Made by a program: the position numbers and the translations under genes. Below, one piece after another: positions 1 through 7,980 of a DNA stretch of 64,000 nucleotides (the stretch's first letter is position 1; the number at the start of each line of letters is the position of its first letter). The notes under the pieces are model-generated. The model searched no databases, was not told the origin of the DNA, and saw only the letters and a program-made list of their open reading frames with translations. The stretch is from Candidatus Korobacter versatilis (GTDB lineage: Bacteria > Acidobacteriota > Terriglobia > Terriglobales > Acidobacteriaceae): positions 1-64,000 of the forward strand of contig JACPNR010000004.1 in NCBI GenBank assembly GCA_016185395.1, given 5' to 3'.

Positions 1-1
1 C

Positions 2-247
2 GAAGAGCAGATCATCGCGATCCTGAAGGAGGGCGAGGCGGGCGGCAACGTGGGCGAGCTGTGCCGCAAGCACGGAGTGAGCAAGGAGAGCTACTACCGC
101 TGGAAAGCGAAGTTCGGGGGGATGGAAGTGAGCGAGGCGCGGCGGCTGCGAACGCTGGAGGAGGAGAACCGGCGGCTGAAGCACCTGGTGGCGGACCTGA
201 CGCTGGACAAGCAGGCGCTGCAGGCGGTGCTGGGAAAAAAGTGGTGA
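2..247 (+). CDS. IS3-family transposase OrfA (5' end outside window)
   Basis: This is the helix-turn-helix protein that binds the IS ends; fused to OrfB by frameshifting it makes the transposase. The frame is open from base 2, so the true start lies to the left; a GTG at 50 is only an internal codon. Visible landmarks are [18 protein letters not shown] (HTH_Tnp_1 helices) followed by a leucine-rich coiled coil around [14 protein letters not shown], as in IS407-group OrfA proteins of about 88 residues. About 81 codons are present here. It ends at TGA 245-247, six bases after the slippery run. Confidence 0.92.
   Translation, partial: EEQIIAILKEGEAGGNVGELCRKHGVSKESYYRWKAKFGGMEVSEARRLRTLEEENRRLKHLVADLTLDKQALQAVLGKKW
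235..241 (+). promoter_or_regulatory. Programmed -1 frameshift site (A AAA AAG)
   Basis: The heptamer A-AAA-AAG is in phase with the OrfA codons (GGA AAA AAG TGG TGA). A one-base slip back moves ribosomes into the OrfB frame at GTG 241. This is the standard way IS3 elements make the OrfAB fusion transposase. Confidence 0.85.
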
Positions 248-1182
248 GCCCGCAGTCGCGGCGAGAGGCCGTGCTGGTGATGGAAGTGGAAGTCGAGTTG
301 AGCCAGCGACGTGCCTGTGGGCTGATCCAGATGCATCGCGGGACGTGCCGGTATCGGCGGCGGCGACCGGAAGACAAGCGGTTGCGGACCCGGCTGCGCG
401 AGCTGGCCGAGACACGGCGGCGGTTCGGCTACCGGCGCTTGCAGGTCCTGCTCGGGCGGGAAGGCTGGCAGGTGAACCACAAGCGCGTGTACCGGCTGTA
501 CGTGGAAGAGAAACTGTCGCTGCGGCGCAAGCGCGGGCGGAAGCGCTCGGGCGTGCGCCAACCGCTGCCGGAGCCGGTGGCGGCCAACCAGGTGTGGTCG
601 GTGGACTTCATGAGCGACGCGCTCAGCTCGGGACGGAGGTTCCGGACCTTGAACATCGTGGATGACTACACGCGCGAGTGCGTGGCGATCGAGGTGGACA
701 CCTCGCTCGCTGGAGTGCGGGTGGTGCGCGTGCTGGACGAACTGAAGAGCAAGCGCGGACTGCCGCGACAGATCCGCTCCGACAACGGGTCCGAGTTCGT
801 GAGTCGCGCCGTGGATCAGTGGGCGTACGAACAGGGTCTCGAATGGCACACCATCCAGCCAGGGCGACCGATGGAGAACGGGTATGTCGAGAGCTTTAAC
901 GGGCGCTTCCGCGACGAGTGCTTGAACGAAAACTGGTTCCGCGATCTGGCGGACGCCAGGGAGAAGATCGCACGGTGGAAGCAGGACTACAACGAGGTGC
1001 GGCCACACAGCAGCTTGCAGTATCGGACCCCCGTGGAGTTCGCGGCGCAGTCAGCCGCGAGCTTCTCGAGAGAGGGAGTGGGGCAAGAGGCCTCAAACGC
1101 CGGCCCCTTGCCCCACACCCCCATCCCCGCTACAGTCGAACCGTTGCGGGGCGAACAAAACCCGGAGAAAGTGTCACTATGA
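241..1182 (+). CDS. IS3-family transposase OrfB (DDE integrase)
   Basis: Catalytic half of the transposase, normally expressed as the OrfAB frameshift fusion. The frame is open upstream through OrfA; the coding part proper starts around GTG 241/244. It has an N-terminal HTH_21-type region ([17 protein letters not shown]), then an rve integrase core with the DDE triad in VDFMSD, the DNGSEF motif and [14 protein letters not shown]. The C-terminal [15 protein letters not shown] signature is typical of the IS407/IS51 branch. About 313 residues, close to the family norm of roughly 280-300 plus a short tail. No disabling mutation is visible. Confidence 0.93.
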   Translation: MVSPQSRREAVLVMEVEVELSQRRACGLIQMHRGTCRYRRRRPEDKRLRTRLRELAETRRRFGYRRLQVLLGREGWQVNHKRVYRLYVEEKLSLRRKRGRKRSGVRQPLPEPVAANQVWSVDFMSDALSSGRRFRTLNIVDDYTRECVAIEVDTSLAGVRVVRVLDELKSKRGLPRQIRSDNGSEFVSRAVDQWAYEQGLEWHTIQPGRPMENGYVESFNGRFRDECLNENWFRDLADAREKIARWKQDYNEVRPHSSLQYRTPVEFAAQSAASFSREGVGQEASNAGPLPHTPIPATVEPLRGEQNPEKVSL

Positions 1183-1194
1183 CTGGACCAGAAA

Positions 1195-1208
1195 TGGGGG
1201 GCAGGTCA
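1195..1208 (+). repeat. Right terminal inverted repeat of the IS3 element
   Basis: TGGGGGGCAGGTCA closes the element 12 bases after the OrfB stop and matches the usual IS407-type tip (TGACCTGCCCCCCA on the other strand). The partner left repeat and the target duplication cannot be checked because the left end is outside the window. Confidence 0.75.
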
Positions 1209-1210
1209 TT

Positions 1211-1489
1211 TTAGGTAGCACATCCTTCGGTTACGTCGTGCAGGGTAGCTCCGTATATGCACAAAATCCTGTGTCTGTGCACACTTGGCTCCAGCAGTTT
1301 GCCAACTATTCGGACGTTGACGTAAGCACGGACTTTAACGTGGCCTACAATACGGGCTCGCAGGATACGACGTCGTCGATTACCGCGAAGGGCGTTTACC
1401 TAGGCACGACCTACGCCACTTCAACGGCCGTCTGGGACAGTACCTTTTTGAAAGGGAGCAACTGTCGCGGCCTAATCTGTTCAGATTAG
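1211..1489 (+). pseudogene. 3' remnant of a gene disrupted by the IS element
   Basis: The reading frame is open straight from the IS right end (ILGSTSFGYVVQGSS...) to TAG 1487-1489, about 92 codons. It is rich in Ser, Thr, Tyr, Asn and Val, as in secreted or surface beta-rich proteins, but no family is recognised. A GTG at 1238 exists without a convincing ribosome-binding site, so independent translation is unlikely. The simplest reading is the C-terminal end of a larger secreted protein whose front half lies left of the IS. Confidence 0.6.
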
Positions 1490-1494
1490 GCCGC
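1467..1494. repeat. Perfect 13-bp inverted repeat overlapping a stop codon
   Basis: GCGGCCTAATCTG (1467-1479) and CAGATTAGGCCGC (1482-1494) are exact complements separated by TT. The right arm contains the TAG stop of the gene remnant. No T-run follows on either side, so it is not a canonical intrinsic terminator, although a stem this strong could still end transcripts. Confidence 0.7.
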
Positions 1495-1574
1495 AGCCTC
1501 TACTCTAGTCCACAGAGTGGATGTCGCACTGCCCGAGATCGCCGATGAAATCAACGGTCTAGCGAGAGCAACCG

Positions 1575-2675
1575 ATGCGAAAAGGCGTCTTGTTGGTTCT
1601 GTTATCAGCGATGCTGTTGAACACGGCGATTTCGTGTGGTGCGGACAGGAAGTATCATTTTCACTGGGATTACCCTGCGGAGAGGCTCAATGACCCCGGA
1701 TTGAAGCTCTGGGCGATATCTCAAGTGAAGACCAATGACGAATACAGAGTCATCTCGAGTACTAGACTTAACGGTTCGCTTCCCATGCGGGCCGATGCAA
1801 GTGCCATTCTGGCGTCAGGCGAGTCTGACAATTGGTCTTGGGAGGTGAAAGCCGTTCCGGCTTTGTTGCCCTCATGGCAAGCGTGGCAGCGGAGCCCGGA
1901 AATCGCACGACGTGCTCAACCTCCGGATGATTGGGGCCATCCCGCCGCCACTTGGGAGCAGGCATTCGCCAGGGCGCACAAATTGGCGACATACCTGCTC
2001 GGACGGAAACCATTACCTCTCAGAATCACCGTGCTATTGATTCCGCAAGACACCGCATATGACGAGAGTTTTACCGACAGCGGCGGCTCTCCAGTCCATA
2101 TGACATTTGCGTTTTACTATCCGGCGGCGTCGGCGGGCGATGCAGGTGCTACTGCCAGGCGATTCTCGGCGTTGGTCGAAGCAGTCGCTACAACGATGCA
2201 TGAGTATGAGCATGTCTTGATCTACTCCCAAATGATCAGACCGGTTGGCCGCGACGAGACGGACAGGTCGATTAACAACGAAGCCAACGGCCTTTGCTGG
2301 AGCTACGCAACCACACTTGCGCTAACATCAGGAACCCACACCGAATTGCAGTGGACGCACGCGACCGAGGTTCCCACCGCTTTTGGTGTGTTTAAGCCGG
2401 GTAAGAAGCGGCGGTACTCCGACGCTTTCTCCTGGGCTCAATTCCTTGGCGGCAGGAGCACAGCGGCATACTTACGTGACCGCGGGATAAGCGACCTCTT
2501 GATTCGGAGCAACGATGCCGCCAGGATGAACACGTTCGTAAGCGTTTGTCGCGCGATGACACAGGACCCGATGGATTTGACCGCCGGGCCCTATCCTTCT
2601 TCCCGAATCTCCTACGAGCAGTTTTTCCCGAGCTCGCTTGAGACAGATTCGCACCCTAAGGACTCGTGTCCGTGA
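1575..2675 (+). CDS. Putative lipoprotein with HExxH zinc-metallopeptidase motif
   Basis: 366 residues, family not recognised. A hydrophobic signal segment (residues 3-19) ends in AIS-Cys21, a weak lipobox, suggesting export. H209-E210-Y-E-H213 is a canonical HExxH zinc motif inside a predicted helix (VATTMHEYEHVL), and E236 in NNEANGLCW lies 23 residues further on. That spacing fits the third ligand of gluzincin peptidases, so peptidase activity is inferred from the motif alone. The start is ATG 1575 with GCGAGAGC upstream. A strong hairpin follows the stop. It lies just after the IS-disrupted remnant and may have been co-transcribed with it. Confidence 0.72.
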   Translation: MRKGVLLVLLSAMLLNTAISCGADRKYHFHWDYPAERLNDPGLKLWAISQVKTNDEYRVISSTRLNGSLPMRADASAILASGESDNWSWEVKAVPALLPSWQAWQRSPEIARRAQPPDDWGHPAATWEQAFARAHKLATYLLGRKPLPLRITVLLIPQDTAYDESFTDSGGSPVHMTFAFYYPAASAGDAGATARRFSALVEAVATTMHEYEHVLIYSQMIRPVGRDETDRSINNEANGLCWSYATTLALTSGTHTELQWTHATEVPTAFGVFKPGKKRRYSDAFSWAQFLGGRSTAAYLRDRGISDLLIRSNDAARMNTFVSVCRAMTQDPMDLTAGPYPSSRISYEQFFPSSLETDSHPKDSCP

Positions 2676-2699
2676 CTGGTAGGTGGCCGGGTGCCCCTC

Positions 2700-2732
2700 G
2701 ATAAGAGCGAAGATTCTCTCTTCGCTCTTATC
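2700..2732 (+). terminator. Strong hairpin after the putative metallopeptidase gene
   Basis: GATAAGAGCGAAGA (2700-2713) and TCTTCGCTCTTATC (2719-2732) form a perfect 14-bp stem with a TTCTC loop, 25 bases after the stop. A weak CAATCAACCTTTT tail follows. Likely a terminator, though the T-run is displaced. Confidence 0.6.
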
Positions 2733-3077
2733 CAATCAACCTTTTCGCGTAGCGAATGGTGGGAGGAAAAATCTTGTCAAGCCTCTCCTATGCCCGCTTT
2801 CCCGCTAAGTCTCTGATTCCTGGCCAAATCGAGTTTCACGATTCTCTTCCGGTTTACCCATTGCGTTTCGTCATAATGAAAGTAAGGCGACGTGTGCCTC
2901 GCGCTGCCGCGCTCTTTGAAAATCTGGATCTAAGTCCTTTGTTCGACGGACTTTACCTCTAAGTCCTTTAGATCGCCGGATCTCTCCCGGACTTCGCCCG
3001 TAAGTACCTTTGGAATCAGCGCGAGCAGGGGGAGGGGGTGGGGTCAGACCTGGGTACGGACCGCGGGGAAGGGCTAC
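2733..3077. other. Non-coding stretch with CTAAGTCCTTT repeats
   Basis: No convincing gene. A 68-codon open frame (2756-2962) has no ribosome-binding site or family. Two exact copies of CTAAGTCCTTT stand at 2930-2940 and 2959-2969, with an inverted GGACTT at 2948-2953 between them and a variant TAAGTACCTTT at 3001-3011. Close relatives of the motif occur elsewhere in the window (51604 and 61337). Confidence 0.55.
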
Positions 3078-4115
3078 TTATGACCCGATAAACCGGGCAT
3101 ACAGGCTGCGCGCCACGGCGGTGTCGGTGGTGCCCTTGATGATGGCGCGTCCGTCGGCGAAGAGCGTGAGCTCATAGGGCGCCCGCAGGAACTTCAGCAC
3201 AAAGTCGTTGTGCCGCACTTCGCCATGCGGAGCGAGCCGCACCTTCATCGCTGCGAAGTCCACTGGGCGGCTGCGCTCGTGTATCTGCACCGAGTCGCGT
3301 CCGCACAACGTGATCTGCGGACGCGCGTCTCCGGCGAGATGCACGAAGTCGCGCGCGCCACAGGTCTGGCAATCCGCACGCGGCCTGCCGAGCGATATCT
3401 CCGAGTGCTCGTTCGTCCAGACGTCGAACGAGAGCAACGTGCGCCGCAGCTTGTCACGCGCCCCGACCAGGAACTTGAGCGCCTCCGTGGCTTCGATGGA
3501 GGCGACCAGGTTCACGGCAGAGTTCAGGATCCCCGCCGTGTCGCACGTCTCGACCACGCCGCGCGGCGGCGCGGGGAAGATGCACGCGAGGCACGCGGTC
3601 TCCCCGGGCAGGATGTTCATCGTCACGCCGTAACTCCCCACGGCGGCGGCGTAGATCCAGGGTCGCGACTGTTCGATGCAGTGGTCATTGATCAGGTAAC
3701 GCGTTTCGAAGTTGTCGGTTGCGTCGAGCACAAGGTCGGTCTCGCCCAGCAGTTGTGCCACGTTCGCGGGGGTGAGGTCAGCAACATGGGGTTCGACCAC
3801 GATCTCGCTGTTGAACGCGGCGATCTTGCGGGCGGCGGCGATCGCCTTGGGCAAGGACTCGGCGGCATCCTGCTCGTCGAACAGGACCTGGCGTTGCAGG
3901 TTGCTGGGTTCCACGTAGTCGCGGTCGATGATGCGCAGCGTGCCCACGCCGGCGCGCGCCAGCAGCGAAGCCAGCGCGGAACCGGTCGCTCCGCAGCCGA
4001 CCACGGCGGCGCGGGCGGTGGTCAGCTTCGTCTGCCCGGCCTCGCCGATGGGCGCGAACAGGACCTGCCGCGAGTAGCGTTCTCGAAGTTTCATCGGGTG
4101 CACCGCATCCGCCAT
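3078..4115 (-). CDS. ThiF/MoeB/HesA-family adenylyltransferase (E1-like)
   Basis: E1-like enzyme that adenylates the C-terminus of a ubiquitin-like sulfur carrier (ThiS/MoaD type) for thiamine, molybdopterin or similar sulfur transfer. Numbering is for the 345-residue form starting at 4115. The nucleotide loop GCGATG is at 40-45, followed by DRDYVEPSNLQRQ, the DATDN motif, Cys191 in CDTAG as likely thioester cysteine, and zinc pairs C175/C178 and C249/C252. The alternative ATG at 4094 (MKLRERYSRQ) fits the usual N-terminus almost as well; an upstream ATG at 4229 would add unrelated sequence. No carrier gene is adjacent, so the pathway is undecided. Confidence 0.88.
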   Translation of the reverse strand: MADAVHPMKLRERYSRQVLFAPIGEAGQTKLTTARAAVVGCGATGSALASLLARAGVGTLRIIDRDYVEPSNLQRQVLFDEQDAAESLPKAIAAARKIAAFNSEIVVEPHVADLTPANVAQLLGETDLVLDATDNFETRYLINDHCIEQSRPWIYAAAVGSYGVTMNILPGETACLACIFPAPPRGVVETCDTAGILNSAVNLVASIEATEALKFLVGARDKLRRTLLSFDVWTNEHSEISLGRPRADCQTCGARDFVHLAGDARPQITLCGRDSVQIHERSRPVDFAAMKVRLAPHGEVRHNDFVLKFLRAPYELTLFADGRAIIKGTTDTAVARSLYARFIGS

Positions 4116-4303
4116 CGGCAAACCAGCAACGAACCTCTTATTATAGGGTTCGAACCTGAAACACGAATGCCGCCGCCCCCGGCACTTGCCGCCGGAAGGC
4201 GGCCTACTGTCTCCCGGCCCCAGCAGCAACGACAGGTGAGCGGATACTCATCAAACTAGTCATCACGCGGGAGCGGTCGTCCCGCCGACGAGAAGGGCAG
4301 TCA

Positions 4304-7300
4304 TTGGCGCCGCCGAGAATGTTCTTCCGGGGATTGCGCGGGTCCATCCTGGCTTGCATGCTGGCGTCGGTCCCATTGCCGGCGCAGAATCCGGTTCCTT
4401 CTGCTCCTCCGCCGAACGCGCCATCCCAAAGCGCTGAAGCGCCTGACGCCGCACGCTACGCCGGAATGCGCGTGCATGCCATCCGGCTCGAGGGCGCGAG
4501 CATCGACCAAGACACGCGCCTGCGGCAATACATCGTGCAGCAGGAGGGCCAGCCCCTCGGCCGCGTGCAGGTGCGCAAGAGCATCCAGAACCTCTTCGGC
4601 ACCGGCCGGTTTGCTGACATCCGTGCCGAGGCCGAACCTACGGCAGACGGTCAGGTGGACCTCGTCTTCGTCACCGACGAGAACTTCTTCGTTGGGCGCA
4701 TCACGGTCGACGGCATCCCGCGACGCGGGCCGTCCGAGAGCCAGCTCATCAATTCCACCAAGCTCGATCTGGGCGAGCTGTTCGTGCAGGAGAAGCTTCC
4801 GCTCGCGATGGATTACATCCTGCGCGTCCTTCGTGACCAGGGTTTCTACGTTGCCACGGTCACTGCGGACCAGGAGCGCCATCCCGAGGTCCAGCAAGTG
4901 GACCTCAAGTTCCATATCGTCCCCCACGCGCGCGCTCGCGTTGGACAGGTCACCTTCCAGGGCGATGCCGGCTACACGCCGGAGCAGCTGATCGCCATCT
5001 CGCAGCTTCACACCGGTGACGAAGTGACGTCAGGCAAGGCGCAGCGCGCGTTAGAACGGGTGCGCAAGAAGTACAGCAAGCAGGAGCGTTTGGAAGCGGA
5101 TGTGGCGCTGTTGAAGTCCGAGTACCGCCCGGAGAGCAACCGCGTGGACTACACATTCAGCGTGCAGCGCGGCCCGAGCGTGGACCTGCACGTGGAAGGC
5201 GCCAGCCTCAGCCAACGCAAGCTGAAGAAGTACGTCCCTATTTACGAAGAGAACGCGGTGGATGACGACCTGCTCAATGAGGGGCGCCGCAACATTCGCG
5301 ACTACTTCCAGACCAACGGATACTTCGACGTGAACGTGGATTTCAAGCAGGTGCCCGCCGGCGCGGACCATCGCCACGTCGAGTACATCATCGAGAAAGG
5401 CGAGCGGCACAAGCTCTCGGACCTGGTGATCGACGGCAACAAATATTTCTCGGAAGAGCTGATCCGCGAGCGCATGCTGCTGCAGCCCAAGGGCTGGCTG
5501 CTCTCGCACGGGCGTTTCAGCCAGTCCATGCTCACGCGCGACGTGCAGTCCATCACCGAGCTGTATCACGCCAACGGTTTTCAGCAGGTGAATGTCACCA
5601 CCCAGGTGCAAGACGATTACGAGGGCGAGAGGGGCAGGATGCGCGTGAGCATCCGCATCATCGAGGGCACACAGACGCTGGTCAGCAGCTTGAAACTAAC
5701 CGGCAACTACGCGGTTTCCGAATCCACGCTCCGGGACCTGCTCACTACTACGGAAGGGCAGCCGTTCTCCGACTTCAACCTCGCCACCGACCGCGACTCG
5801 ATCGTGAACTATTACTTCAACCACGGTTTTCCGGACGTGGGCTTCGAAGCCGATTCCCAGCCCGCGAACGGCGATGCCACGCGGATGAACGTTACCTACA
5901 GCCTTCGCGAAGGCCAGCCGGTGTTCGTGGACCACGTGGTCATCACCGGTCTGCGCTATACCAAACCGTACGTCGTCGCTCGCGAACTCGAAGTGCACGA
6001 CGGCGCGCCGCTGAGCCAGTCTGACATGCTAGAGACGCAGCGCCGGCTCTACGACCTCGGCATCTTCAACCAGGTGGACCTGGCGGTGCAGAACCCCGAG
6101 GGCGCGGCACGCGAGAAGAACGTCCTCCTGCAGCTCACCGAAGCGCGGCGCTGGACGTTCAACTACGGCATCGGCCTCGAGATCGCGACCGGTTCGGATC
6201 CGGGAGCAACGAACACCGTCCAAGGACGCACCGGCGTGAGCCCGCTCTTCTCCTTTGACGCGACCCGCATCAACTTCCTCGGACGGAACCACACGCTCAT
6301 CTTCAAGTCGCGCCTGGGGCGTCTCCAACAGCGCGGGCTCTTCATCTATCAAGCGCCACGCTTCTTTGACAGCGAAAACCTCAAGCTCACCTTCACCACT
6401 TTCTACAGCGATACCCGTGATGTTCGCACTTTTACCGCGCAGCGCCTGGAAGGTTCGGTGCAGCTGGAGGAGAAGCTCAGCAAGATCACGACTCTCCTCT
6501 ACCGGCTCACGTATCGCCGGGTGAAGGTCGACCCGCGGACGCTAGTCCTCGATCCCACGCAGATCCCGCTGCTGTCGAAGCCGGTGCGCATCGGCATGCC
6601 GAGTTTTAGCTACATCCGCGATAAGCGAGATGACCCGCTCGACAGCCACAAGGGGACCTACACCACCTTCGACATAGGCGTGGCCGGCAGGTTTCTTGGT
6701 TCGGAAGCGAGCTTTACGCGCTTCCTGGTGCAGAACAGCACTTACCATGCGTTCCGCAAGAACTGGGTCTTTGCCCGCTCCACCAAAGTGGGGATACTGG
6801 CACCCTCCAGATCCACCGACCTGATCCCGTTGCCGGAACGCTTCTACGCCGGCGGCAGCAATACGCTGCGCGGATTTGCCATCAACCAGGCCGGTCCGCG
6901 CGATCCGGAGACAGGGTTTCCACTGGGCGGCAATGCGATGTTCGTCAATAACTTCGAGCTGCGCACGCCGACCATCCCGCTGCCGTTCGTCGAGAACAAT
7001 CTCAGTGGCGTCATCTTCCACGACATGGGAAACGTCTTCGACACCACCGGCAACATGTGGCACGGTTTGTTCCGCTCCCAACAGCCGGACAAGGAACAGT
7101 GCAAGCTGCTCACGCTGACGGCCACGTGCGACCTGAACTACGTATCGCAGGCAGTGGGTGGTGGCATCCGCTACAAAACGCCCATCGGCCCGGTGCGCTT
7201 CGATCTGGGATACAACTTGAATCCGCCGCTGTTCCCGATCCGCCGCGAAGCGCGCTCGGATACGCTCACGCGCTTTAACTTCTTCTTTTCGATCGGGCAG

Positions 7301-7309
7301 ACGTTCTGA
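4304..7309 (+). CDS. bamA: BamA/Omp85 outer-membrane assembly protein with seven POTRA domains
   Basis: Outer-membrane beta-barrel insertase. A signal peptide is followed by seven POTRA-like units at about 55-125, 126-208, 209-289, 290-367, 368-456, 457-538 and 539-616, then a barrel from about 617 to 1001. The loop-6 motif (LRGF) is in GGSNTLRGFAINQ, and the protein ends in the aromatic IGQTF expected of an outer-membrane protein. At 1001 residues it is about 200 longer than five-POTRA BamA. The TTG start at 4304 is favoured by AGAAGGG five bases upstream; ATG 4319 is an alternative. Its stop overlaps the next start (TGATG). Given TamB two genes on, a TamA-like role or a shared BamA/TamA role is possible. 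Confidence 0.93.
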   Translation: MAPPRMFFRGLRGSILACMLASVPLPAQNPVPSAPPPNAPSQSAEAPDAARYAGMRVHAIRLEGASIDQDTRLRQYIVQQEGQPLGRVQVRKSIQNLFGTGRFADIRAEAEPTADGQVDLVFVTDENFFVGRITVDGIPRRGPSESQLINSTKLDLGELFVQEKLPLAMDYILRVLRDQGFYVATVTADQERHPEVQQVDLKFHIVPHARARVGQVTFQGDAGYTPEQLIAISQLHTGDEVTSGKAQRALERVRKKYSKQERLEADVALLKSEYRPESNRVDYTFSVQRGPSVDLHVEGASLSQRKLKKYVPIYEENAVDDDLLNEGRRNIRDYFQTNGYFDVNVDFKQVPAGADHRHVEYIIEKGERHKLSDLVIDGNKYFSEELIRERMLLQPKGWLLSHGRFSQSMLTRDVQSITELYHANGFQQVNVTTQVQDDYEGERGRMRVSIRIIEGTQTLVSSLKLTGNYAVSESTLRDLLTTTEGQPFSDFNLATDRDSIVNYYFNHGFPDVGFEADSQPANGDATRMNVTYSLREGQPVFVDHVVITGLRYTKPYVVARELEVHDGAPLSQSDMLETQRRLYDLGIFNQVDLAVQNPEGAAREKNVLLQLTEARRWTFNYGIGLEIATGSDPGATNTVQGRTGVSPLFSFDATRINFLGRNHTLIFKSRLGRLQQRGLFIYQAPRFFDSENLKLTFTTFYSDTRDVRTFTAQRLEGSVQLEEKLSKITTLLYRLTYRRVKVDPRTLVLDPTQIPLLSKPVRIGMPSFSYIRDKRDDPLDSHKGTYTTFDIGVAGRFLGSEASFTRFLVQNSTYHAFRKNWVFARSTKVGILAPSRSTDLIPLPERFYAGGSNTLRGFAINQAGPRDPETGFPLGGNAMFVNNFELRTPTIPLPFVENNLSGVIFHDMGNVFDTTGNMWHGLFRSQQPDKEQCKLLTLTATCDLNYVSQAVGGGIRYKTPIGPVRFDLGYNLNPPLFPIRREARSDTLTRFNFFFSIGQTF

Positions 7310-7980
7310 TGAGGAAGCATGTCCAACTCGCGCTGCTGTTCTTGCTGGCTGCGGCCGCCATGGGCAAGACGCTCGACCGCATCGTGGTGGTGGTGGACAA
7401 GGGCGTGATACTTGCCAGCCACTGGGACCAGGCGGTTCGGTACGAGGCGCTGGTCGAAGGCAAGGACCTGAACGTTGTGACGGCCGATGACCGCGAGAAG
7501 ACGCTCGACCGCCTTATCGACCAGGAATTACTACAGCAACAACTCGCCGGAACTACCTATCAGCGGGCATCCGCCGAGGAGATCGCGGCCAAGGCACGGG
7601 ACCTGCGCCGGCAAGTGGCGCCGAACGCCGACGATGCGCAATGGCAGGCGCGGCTGCAACGTTATGGGTTGGACGAGGAAGATGTCCGCGAGCGGGTGGC
7701 GATACAGCTCGACGTCCTGCGGTTCGTCGAGGCGCGGTTCCGTCCCTCGATCCGCATCGATCCGCGCACCATTGATGCGTACTACAAGAACACGTTCCTG
7801 CCGCAGGTACGCTCCGCGGGCGGGCAGCCGCCGCCGCTCAAAGATGCGCGTGCCGCCATCGAAGAGATACTCGTACAGCAACGCATCGACGATCTTCTCG
7901 GCGCATACTTGAAGAACCTGCGCGCGCAGATCCGCATCCGCCGGCTGGAACCAGCGCAGAAGGAGCCCGTGGCACGATGA
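7309..7980 (+). CDS. SurA-N-like periplasmic chaperone lacking a PPIase domain
   Basis: 223 residues with a signal peptide (LALLFLLAAAAMG) and a SurA N-terminal-type fold: the opening KTLDRIVVVVDKGVI strand, then helices including LDRLIDQELLQQQL, and the closing helix before IRIRRLE. The parvulin PPIase repeats of SurA are absent, so chaperoning of unfolded outer-membrane proteins is the likely role and isomerase activity is not expected. Start and stop overlap both neighbours (TGATG with bamA, ATGA with tamB), which implies translational coupling and a joint function in outer-membrane biogenesis. Confidence 0.82.
   Translation: MRKHVQLALLFLLAAAAMGKTLDRIVVVVDKGVILASHWDQAVRYEALVEGKDLNVVTADDREKTLDRLIDQELLQQQLAGTTYQRASAEEIAAKARDLRRQVAPNADDAQWQARLQRYGLDEEDVRERVAIQLDVLRFVEARFRPSIRIDPRTIDAYYKNTFLPQVRSAGGQPPPLKDARAAIEEILVQQRIDDLLGAYLKNLRAQIRIRRLEPAQKEPVAR

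Larger units (their letters stand above)
1..1208 (+). mobile_element. IS3-family insertion sequence (IS407-like), left end outside window
   Basis: The element carries the two overlapping frames typical of IS3 elements, OrfA (helix-turn-helix) and OrfB (DDE integrase), joined by a slippery A6G run. The right end is a terminal repeat ending in GGGGGGCAGGTCA, the complement of the TGACCTGCCCCCC-type tips seen in this group. The left end and its inverted repeat lie before base 1, so completeness cannot be judged. Both frames are intact where visible, so the copy may still be active. The reading frame directly to the right is open, showing that the element sits inside another gene. Confidence 0.93.

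Noticed and set aside
2756..2962. 68-codon open frame after the putative metallopeptidase
   Set aside because: No ribosome-binding site, runs through the CTAAGTCCTTT repeats, no recognisable family.
3210..4259. 349-codon plus-strand frame
   Set aside because: Antisense to the ThiF/MoeB gene whose zinc and nucleotide motifs are clear.
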